Assembly (NCBI GenBank): GCA_900554975.1 | Contig: USJI01000018.1 | Span: 1 to 9,625, forward strand | Length of the DNA stretch: 9,625 nt | Reading direction: 5' to 3' | From: an uncultured Ruminococcus sp. | Lineage (GTDB): Bacteria; Bacillota; Clostridia; Oscillospirales; Ruminococcaceae | Shown: one piece after another, positions 1 through 4,956 of the stretch | How positions within the stretch are numbered: the stretch's first letter is position 1 | Layout of the letters: every line of letters starts with the position of its first letter | Notes under the pieces: generated by a model | Told to the model about the DNA's origin: nothing | The model's input: only the letters and a program-made list of their open reading frames with translations | The model's database searches: none | Position numbers and translations under genes: made by a program

Positions 1-368
1 TTCTTTATAAACGGTGAAAAAATCCTGCATAATATCTTTTTTATAATGAACATTATTTTCCTTATTATCTTAATGACAGCCGAGCCGACTGTTACATAAT
101 ACAAAACGAAACCGAGCAGATTTCCGAGAGAATAGAAAAAGCGGAATTCGCTTCTTGCCTCAGTAACGGTAAAGCACATAAGAAAAATACCGTATATTCC
201 AAAAAAAAGAAGGTCTTCAAGGGCAACAGCAATCTTTCCATGAGGAATAATGCTCCTGAAAACACGAAAAATATCAAAGAGAATTCCGAGCGGAATTCCG
301 AACAGACAGGAAAGCAGAAAAAGATGCAGCTGCTGCGACCAGGTGAAAAAGCTTTCAAGTCCTTCCAT
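1..368 (-). CDS. yabQ: YabQ, spore cortex biosynthesis membrane protein (partial, 3' end off window)
   Basis: Reading leftwards from an ATG at 368-366 gives 122 residues with no stop before the window edge, beginning MEGLESFFTWSQQ. The protein is hydrophobic, with membrane-like stretches around residues 14-34 (LFLLSCLFGIPLGILFDIFR), 50-65 and 80-95. The arrangement of a GxxxGxLFDxxR segment followed by an ALEDLLFF segment is characteristic of the YabQ family, membrane proteins needed for spore cortex formation in Bacillus. A strong ribosome binding site (AAGGAGGG) lies about 8 bases before the ATG, and the start is only 15 bases beyond the yabP stop, so the two are surely co-transcribed. Family knowledge places yabP-yabQ together in sporulating Firmicutes, often ahead of divIC. 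The overlapping 115-residue frame at 92-439 has no such features and is a shadow. Identification rests on hydrophobic pattern, motif and synteny. Confidence 0.85.
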   Translation of the reverse strand, partial: MEGLESFFTWSQQLHLFLLSCLFGIPLGILFDIFRVFRSIIPHGKIAVALEDLLFFGIYGIFLMCFTVTEARSEFRFFYSLGNLLGFVLYYVTVGSAVIKIIRKIMFIIKKILCRIFSPFIK

Positions 369-383
369 AGCAAAAGTCCCTCC

Positions 384-668
384 TTAGCGGAAAAGCTTTC
401 CGAGAAACGACAAAGCACCGTTTTTGTCCTTGTCGCCATAGCAGAGTGCCCATATATCTCCTTCGATACTCATGTCGCCCGTTTCAACGCTTACGGAATT
501 TATGTGAAGTTCACGCCCTTTTATTACAAGTTCGCCCATCTGGGTGTAAAGGGAGATACAGCGTTCGTCAAAGCTGTCAACGTCTGTAACACCCGAAATT
601 GTGATGGCTTTGCGGTTTTCCATAATAACATTGTGAATGGTTCTCTGCTTTTTTTCTTCGTTAATCAT
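384..668 (-). CDS. yabP: YabP, sporulation protein
   Basis: A 94-residue protein starting MINEEKKQRTIHNVIMENRK, with the YabP-family core ITISGVTDVDSFDE, a middle segment GELVIKGRELHINSVSVETG, and an ending of the form GDIWALCYGDKD...GALSFLGKLFR. The length matches the roughly 100 residues of the Bacillus protein. YabP is required for normal sporulation and acts in the mother cell with YabQ; related YqfC proteins share the fold. The ATG at 668-666 is preceded by AAAGGAGA at good spacing. In Bacillus the operon is read by sigma-E; here a weak sigma-E-like -10 (TATACATA on the minus strand, 703-696) is the only candidate and I found no convincing -35, so sporulation control is inferred from the family. 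The gene is divergent from secG and directly followed by yabQ. Confidence 0.92.
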   Translation of the reverse strand: MINEEKKQRTIHNVIMENRKAITISGVTDVDSFDERCISLYTQMGELVIKGRELHINSVSVETGDMSIEGDIWALCYGDKDKNGALSFLGKLFR

Positions 669-758
669 TTTTTGGTCTCCTTTGCTTTTATATTTTATGT
701 ATATTTAATGTGTACAGATTTTATAACTCTTTTTGGTGAATTTTTTTGTGAAAAGCTG

Positions 759-787
759 TTGCAATTTTCTGAATGATATGCTATACT
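759..787 (+). promoter_or_regulatory. Sigma-A promoter of secG
   Basis: TTGCAA at 759-764 and TATACT at 782-787 are separated by exactly 17 bases, a near-consensus housekeeping promoter. It lies 46 bases before the secG ATG and points away from yabP. Read directly from the sequence; the start of transcription is not known. Confidence 0.8.
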
Positions 788-832
788 TAGATTAAATAGT
801 ATGAAATATTGTTGTAATATGGAGGAATAATA

Positions 833-1090
833 ATGAGTGTACTCGAAATCATCGGCGGTGTACTGCTGATAATAACTTGCGTGTTGGCAATTATCCTGTG
901 CTTGTTCCAGGATTCCAAACAGCAGCAGAATATGACAGCTGCCATCACAGGCGGAGCGAATGATTCATTCTATGAGAAAAATGAAGGAAGAACAAAGGAA
1001 GCTATTCTGAGAAAAATCACAAGAGTTTTGCTGATTGCTCTTTTCGTTCTTACAATTGCGGTAAATGCCATTGCAAACTTTATAAAATAA
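833..1090 (+). CDS. secG: SecG, preprotein translocase subunit
   Basis: An 85-residue protein with two membrane segments, about residues 4-25 and 63-82, joined by a polar loop. The first is followed by the SecG-typical LFQDSKQQ...ITGGAND, and the second is preceded by GRTKEAILRKITRVLL, a conserved feature of Firmicute SecG. SecG is the small accessory subunit of the SecYEG channel in the cytoplasmic membrane and helps SecA-driven export. The length is usual for the family (about 75-110 residues). The start ATG follows GGAGGA at 821-826. The gene has its own promoter upstream and its own terminator downstream, so it appears to be a single-gene unit. Secondary context supports the call: secG is often followed by rnr in Firmicutes, as here, although the terminator and a repeat separate them. 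Confidence 0.93.
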   Translation: MSVLEIIGGVLLIITCVLAIILCLFQDSKQQQNMTAAITGGANDSFYEKNEGRTKEAILRKITRVLLIALFVLTIAVNAIANFIK

Positions 1091-1095
1091 TGATA

Positions 1096-1142
1096 AATTC
1101 CCTGTGACAATATCGTAAGAAGTTGTTCACAGGGATTTTTTT
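1096..1142 (+). terminator. Rho-independent terminator of secG
   Basis: TCCCTGTGA (1099-1107) pairs perfectly with TCACAGGGA (1127-1135), and three more inner pairs (CAA/TTG) are possible with one bulged T. Seven T residues follow (1136-1142). It starts a few bases after the secG stop codon. Confidence 0.9.
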
Positions 1143-1200
1143 GACGTGGCAGGAGGTTATCGTGTTCAACAGATATGTGTTTCATTCTGCAAACGCTGTA

Positions 1201-1296
1201 TCTTAATCAGTTTAGCAGCCTGTCGGGCTTTATCAAAATGTATTTATTAAATGAACAGCGAATTAAAAGTCTTTGCCAAGCTTTCTTCAGAAAGCG
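1201..1296 (+). repeat. Interspersed repeat, copy 1 (rnr leader)
   Basis: This 96-base segment aligns without gaps to copy 3 at 4858-4953, with about 79 of 96 positions identical by hand count. The right-hand 46 bases, from ATGAACAGCGAA onward, differ at only two positions. It contains the hairpin GCTTTC-TTCA-GAAAGC (1280-1295). The element stops just before the rnr ribosome binding site, so it must be part of any rnr transcript that starts upstream. The gap around it (1143-1311) holds no gene and I found no convincing promoter for rnr there. Confidence 0.85.
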
Positions 1297-1311
1297 AAAG
1301 GAGAGCAGAAT

Positions 1312-3501
1312 ATGAGTAAAGAAAAAAATAAATCAAAGAAAAATACAGGAAAAAGAAATATAAAAAAATCCGAAAAGAATTTTGACGCAAAAGAAAAATA
1401 TACTGTGGAAAACTACCGCAACAAGATTATGACATTTGTCAAAAAGAGCGGTAAAAAACCTGTTGCTGAAAAGGAACTTGCCGCTAAATGCAGAAGCGTA
1501 AGAGGAAACGAAAGAAATTATCGTGAGGCTCTGGATTCACTGCTTATGGAGGGCGTTATCTGCCGCAGAAGACGTGGTATTTCACTTTCGGAAATGCTGG
1601 GATTCTTTACAGCGGAGGTTTTAAGACTTAACAAGACTTTCGGCTTTATAAAACGCTGTGACAGAGATGAAGAAATTTTTGTGCCGGGTAAATTCCTGTG
1701 CGGCTCAATGCCGGGGGACGTTGTACTGGCAAGATATATAGAATCACGTTCGGGAAGTCCGGAGGGCGAAGTGCTGGACGTTCTTAAACCATGTGAAGCA
1801 AAGCTTACCGGCATTATCACAGAGGACGAAGGCAGACAGTATTTCCTTGCAGATACCATGTCGAAAACTCCGATAAAGATACAGAATTCAGAGATAAATT
1901 ATAAAACAGGCGATAAGGTTATGGCGAAACTCTGCCGCAAGGGCAACCGCCACCGAGACCATGAAGCCGAGATTCTGTTTACTTTCGGAAGCGCAATGAA
2001 TGCCGCAAGCTGTGCGGAATCCCTGCTGGCGGTAAACGGTGTTGAAAAGGATTTCCCTGAAAATGTTCAGAAGGATGCTAAAAAAATTCAGGCGGCAGGA
2101 ATCTGGGAGGACGATTATAAAGACCGTCTTGATCTGAGAGATGTTCCGATATTTACGATAGACAGTGCGGAATCAAAAGACCTTGATGATGCTGTTTCAA
2201 TTGAAAAGACGCCGGATGGTTATAAGCTCGGTGTTCATATAGCTGATGTTTCACACTATGTAAGGGGGAACAGTCCGCTTGACAAGGAGGCTCTTGAAAG
2301 GGGAACAAGTATCTATTATGCGGATAAGGTAATACCTATGCTGCCGAAGGAACTTTCAAACGGAATCTGTTCGCTGAATCCTGATGAGGACAGACTGACA
2401 TTTTCCGCACTGATGAATATTTCTGCTGACGGTGTGCTGAAATCATTCAGATTTGTAAAGACGGTTATCCGTTCAAGGGTAAAAGGCGTTTATTCGGAGA
2501 TAAACAGTATTCTTGCAGGAAATGCGGAAGATGAGATACTTTCAAAATACCAGCTGTTGATTCCTGAGATAAAAATAATGGACGAACTGGCTGATATCCT
2601 GATTGCAAACCGCAAAAAGAGAGGTGCTCCTGAAATCGAAACCTCTGAGAGCAAGCTCATTATAAATAATAATGTCTGTGAAGATGTTGTTGCAAGGACG
2701 AGGGGAAAGTCAGAAATGATAATCGAGGAATTCATGCTTCTGGCTAATGAATCCGCTGCAAGACTTGCAAAGGAAAAGCAGATACCGTTTGTTTACAGAA
2801 TTCATGAAATGCCGTCTCCTGAGAGAATAGACGATCTTAAAGAGGGTCTGAGAAGGCTGAATGTTGAGATCCCTGTATTTTCAGAGGTCAAACCTGCACA
2901 TCTTGCACAGATACTCATAAACGCAAAGGATAAGCCTTGTTATCCGGTTGTCAATATGATGACGCTTCGTTCAATGGCAAAGGCAAAATATCATACAGAA
3001 CCTGTCGGACACTTCGGGCTTGCTCTTGATGATTATGCACACTTCACTTCGCCGATAAGACGTTATCCTGACCTTGCGATACACAGGATTCTTTCAGACC
3101 TTGTAAGCGGTGCTGATAAGGAATGGCTTGAAAAGAGATACAGCGGATTTGCCGCAAAAGCTTCTGAACATTCAACAGCTATGGAAATAAGAGCTATGAA
3201 TATTGAACGTGACTGCGAAGACTGCTACAAGGCGGAATATATGCAGCAGCATATCGGTGACAGTTTTGAGGGTATTATCTCAAGCGTTACGGAATTCGGT
3301 TTTTATGTGGAACTTCCGAACACTGTCGAGGGACTTGTTCATGTAAATACCCTTTCGGAGGGATATTACACATATGACGGATTTTTCAGTCTGGCAGATG
3401 AATACAGCAGCAGGTCTTTCACTGTCGGTGACAAGGTTCAGGTTATCTGTTCAAGAGCAGATGTAAACAGCGGAAACGTAGACTTTGAGATTGATGAATA
3501 A
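1312..3501 (+). CDS. rnr: RNase R, 3'-5' exoribonuclease
   Basis: A 729-residue processive 3'-5' exoribonuclease of the RNB family, which degrades structured RNA such as mRNA fragments and rRNA. Domains in order: a Lys-rich tail (1-30), a winged-helix region (about 32-95), cold-shock-type OB domains (first about 98-150, with FGFIKR), the RNB catalytic domain (about 260-605) and a C-terminal S1 domain (from about 649, GDSFEGIISSVTEFGFYVEL). The four metal-binding aspartates fit the family pattern TIDSAESKDLDD (D284, D290, D292, D293), and HFTSPIRRYPDL (577-588) is the second signature. I chose the ATG at 1312, preceded by AAAGGAGAG, over an in-frame TTG at 1273 that lies inside the repeat and lacks a binding site. 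The protein is somewhat shorter than the B. subtilis and E. coli enzymes (about 780-815) and ends right after S1, lacking a basic C-terminal tail. smpB, a common neighbour, does not follow; a lipoprotein gene does. Confidence 0.95.
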   Translation: MSKEKNKSKKNTGKRNIKKSEKNFDAKEKYTVENYRNKIMTFVKKSGKKPVAEKELAAKCRSVRGNERNYREALDSLLMEGVICRRRRGISLSEMLGFFTAEVLRLNKTFGFIKRCDRDEEIFVPGKFLCGSMPGDVVLARYIESRSGSPEGEVLDVLKPCEAKLTGIITEDEGRQYFLADTMSKTPIKIQNSEINYKTGDKVMAKLCRKGNRHRDHEAEILFTFGSAMNAASCAESLLAVNGVEKDFPENVQKDAKKIQAAGIWEDDYKDRLDLRDVPIFTIDSAESKDLDDAVSIEKTPDGYKLGVHIADVSHYVRGNSPLDKEALERGTSIYYADKVIPMLPKELSNGICSLNPDEDRLTFSALMNISADGVLKSFRFVKTVIRSRVKGVYSEINSILAGNAEDEILSKYQLLIPEIKIMDELADILIANRKKRGAPEIETSESKLIINNNVCEDVVARTRGKSEMIIEEFMLLANESAARLAKEKQIPFVYRIHEMPSPERIDDLKEGLRRLNVEIPVFSEVKPAHLAQILINAKDKPCYPVVNMMTLRSMAKAKYHTEPVGHFGLALDDYAHFTSPIRRYPDLAIHRILSDLVSGADKEWLEKRYSGFAAKASEHSTAMEIRAMNIERDCEDCYKAEYMQQHIGDSFEGIISSVTEFGFYVELPNTVEGLVHVNTLSEGYYTYDGFFSLADEYSSRSFTVGDKVQVICSRADVNSGNVDFEIDE

Positions 3502-3529
3502 GAACAGATTTTAAAACGGGGGGAACAAA

Positions 3530-4300
3530 ATGAAAAGATATATTTTACCGGTTGTTGTTTTATCACTTTGCGTACTTTTCTCAGGATGCAAAAAAGATGA
3601 TGAGAATGCAAAGGACGTATTGGAAAATATCCAGAGCAGTTCAGTATCGGAAACGGAAACTTCTGCATCAACAGCTGAAACAACACAGACAAAAACTTCC
3701 AAAACAAGAATACTGATAACCGCTCCAGGTAGTCAGACACAGCCCGTATCGGACAGTGACAGCGACAGCACAGATGATTCATCATCGTATGACAGTTCGT
3801 CAGCATCAGCAGGCAGTGATGACAGCAGTACGGATTCAGACAGCAACGGACAGGGCGGATACAGCAGCGATATAATGTCAGTGGCACAGGCACAGTTTGA
3901 AAAAAGCTGTCAGATGCAGTGGAATCTTATAGTGGACTGTCCTTATAACATGGATTATGACAACATGACAGGAAGCGGAGCTGTTCCGATAGATGATTCA
4001 AACATCACAAGCGTTGAAGATGTTGCGGATACTTACCGTACAGTTTTTGAAACTGCTGACCCTGTTTACAGCAAGTATTATGATGACGGCGACAAGGTTT
4101 ACTGTTACGACGGCGGCAGAGGTGCAAATATTTATTATACCGGAACAGATCTTGAACTCGTTTCGCAGAGTGATACTGAGCTTGTGTTCAATGCAGTTTC
4201 ACATTATTCTGATGACAATACCCCTGAAAGAACAAAGACGTTTTCAATGGTTCTTGAAGACGGCGTGTGGAAAACAGAAAGCTTTTCACTGCCTTATTGA
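3530..4300 (+). CDS. Lipoprotein with Ser/Asp-rich linker and IseA-like C-terminal region
   Basis: A 256-residue secreted lipoprotein. The signal peptide MKRYILPVVVLSLCVLFSGC ends in a lipobox (LFSGC) with the lipidated cysteine at residue 20. Residues 36-113 are a low-complexity, acidic linker rich in Ser, Asp and Thr, and residues 115-256 form a probable globular domain. That domain contains YRTVFETADPVYSKYYDDGD, then VYCYDGGRGAN and a late VLEDGVWKTESF. This ordering resembles the IseA/YoeB family, which inhibits cell-wall DL-endopeptidases; the resemblance is by eye only and the function is a tentative inference. The ribosome binding site is GGGGGGA, 28 bases after the rnr stop with no terminator between, so it is probably co-transcribed with rnr. 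The long antisense frames here come from the biased codon use of the linker. Confidence is high that it is a lipoprotein and low for its role. Confidence 0.85.
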   Translation: MKRYILPVVVLSLCVLFSGCKKDDENAKDVLENIQSSSVSETETSASTAETTQTKTSKTRILITAPGSQTQPVSDSDSDSTDDSSSYDSSSASAGSDDSSTDSDSNGQGGYSSDIMSVAQAQFEKSCQMQWNLIVDCPYNMDYDNMTGSGAVPIDDSNITSVEDVADTYRTVFETADPVYSKYYDDGDKVYCYDGGRGANIYYTGTDLELVSQSDTELVFNAVSHYSDDNTPERTKTFSMVLEDGVWKTESFSLPY

Positions 4301-4326
4301 GAATATAGTATTAACCTGAATTAACA

Positions 4327-4392
4327 AAAACTCCGTTTCAGACATAGTATAGTAACAGGTGAAAAGCCATATACTTATCTAAACGGAGTTTT
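4327..4392 (+). promoter_or_regulatory. Long hairpin over the feoA ribosome binding site; possible terminator or cis-regulatory RNA
   Basis: AAAACTCCGTTT (4327-4338) pairs perfectly with AAACGGAGTTTT (4381-4392), 12 bp across a 42-base interior. The interior holds a second complementary pair, AGTATA (4346-4351) with TATACT (4370-4375), and a small GGT/GCC pair (4358-4360 with 4366-4368), so one extended folded arm can form. The only plausible ribosome binding site of feoA, GGAG at 4385-4388, is inside the 3' strand of the outer stem. The A-run before it and TTTTCTT after it also suit a terminator for the lipoprotein unit. A TATAGT box (4304-4309) just upstream could be a -10 for feoA but has no good -35. 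Structure is seen; regulation is inferred. Confidence 0.6.
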
Positions 4393-4395
4393 CTT

Positions 4396-4644
4396 ATGGA
4401 AGATCATATAAATACATTGTACTCGCTGAGCGAGGGGAGTTACGGGCGTGTTTCATCACTCAGAAATGAAGGGGCGATGAGGCGGCGGTTGCAGGATATC
4501 GGACTGATTGAGGGGACAGAGGTGCTGTGCATCAGAAAGAGTCCCTCAGGCGACCCTGTTGCATATCTTATAAGGGGAGCGGTTATCGCTCTGAGAAAAG
4601 AAGATGCGGTAAAGGTGGATATTGTACAGAAAAAGATGATTTGA
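4396..4644 (+). CDS. feoA: FeoA-family ferrous iron transport accessory protein
   Basis: An 82-residue protein matching the FeoA SH3-like domain over nearly its whole length: LYSLSEGSYGRVSSL, the core motif RRRLQDIGLIEGTEV, then SPSGDPVAYLIRG, and the closing ALRKEDAVKVDI. FeoA is a small cytoplasmic protein that works with the FeoB membrane transporter in Fe(II) uptake. No feoB is found in this window on either side, so this is a standalone copy; Firmicutes often carry several FeoA-like domains, and an orphan may serve another partner or a regulatory role. The start ATG follows GGAG at 7 bases, and that site is buried in the hairpin described just upstream. The gene is probably a single-gene unit, bounded by hairpins on both sides. 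Family assignment is firm; the role of this particular copy is open. Confidence 0.9.
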   Translation: MEDHINTLYSLSEGSYGRVSSLRNEGAMRRRLQDIGLIEGTEVLCIRKSPSGDPVAYLIRGAVIALRKEDAVKVDIVQKKMI

Positions 4645-4662
4645 AGTAAAGATATAAATAAT

Positions 4663-4698
4663 AAGAGGGACGCCTTCTCGTGCAGGGCATCCCTCTTT
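4663..4698 (+). terminator. Terminator-like hairpin after feoA
   Basis: AAGAGGGACGCC (4663-4674) pairs with GGCATCCCTCTT (4686-4697) except for one C/A mismatch, around an 11-base loop. The T tail on the plus strand is short (TTTCC). On the minus strand the hairpin is followed by an AT-rich TTATTATTTAT, so it may serve readthrough from metG as well. Confidence 0.65.
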
Positions 4699-4708
4699 CC
4701 GTTATATT

Positions 4709-4815
4709 AGCGTTATATTATCTTAAACAGTTTAGTAAATGGTCGAGCCTAATGCAGGCTAATATCTAAAATGTGTCACGTCTAAAAGTCTTTGCTAGGC
4801 TTTTTTCAAAAAGCG
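4709..4815 (+). repeat. Interspersed repeat, copy 2 (tandem pair, left member)
   Basis: Starts with a 42-base stretch (4709-4750) that is identical to 4846-4887 in copy 3. Its right part (4782-4815) matches the right end of copies 1 and 3, with a few changes. The hairpin here is GCTTTT-TTCA-AAAAGC (4799-4814): the loop-closing pair is T/A where the other copies have C/G, a compensatory change. The middle part (about 4751-4781) has diverged most. No protein gene is supported here. Confidence 0.85.
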
Positions 4816-4845
4816 AGTCGAGCTATTTTGTGTTTCTGTTTTACA

Positions 4846-4953
4846 AGCGTTATATTATCTTAAACAGTTTAGTAAATGGTCGAGCCTTATATAAGTGTAT
4901 TCGTCACATGAACAGCGAACTAAAAGTCTTTGCTAAGCTTTCTTCAGAAAGCG
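4846..4953 (+). repeat. Interspersed repeat, copy 3 (tandem pair, right member)
   Basis: Begins with the 42-base perfect match to copy 2 (offset 137 bases) and from 4858 aligns over 96 bases to copy 1 in front of rnr. The hairpin GCTTTC-TTCA-GAAAGC is at 4937-4952. The element ends three bases from the stop codon of metG, which reads from the opposite strand. Copies 2 and 3 and the hairpin at 4663-4698 account for most of the gene-free stretch 4645-4956; I see nothing else in it. Confidence 0.87.
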
Positions 4954-4956
4954 TGT

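Noticed and set aside
696..724. Sigma-E promoter for yabP
   Set aside because: The -10 candidate TATACATA fits only partly and there is no acceptable -35 at 14-15 bases, so it is mentioned in the yabP entry but not called as a site.
240..776. A 178-codon plus-strand frame opposite yabP and yabQ
   Set aside because: It is antisense to two sporulation genes that have clear ribosome binding sites and family features, and has none of its own.
1273..1311. TTG start giving a 13-residue longer RNase R
   Set aside because: It lies inside the repeat, has no ribosome binding site, and the ATG at 1312 has an excellent one.
3438..3893. A 151-codon antisense frame across the lipoprotein linker
   Set aside because: It is produced by the repetitive Ser/Asp codons on the sense strand; its own protein is Cys/Leu-rich without recognisable features and overlaps two well-supported genes.
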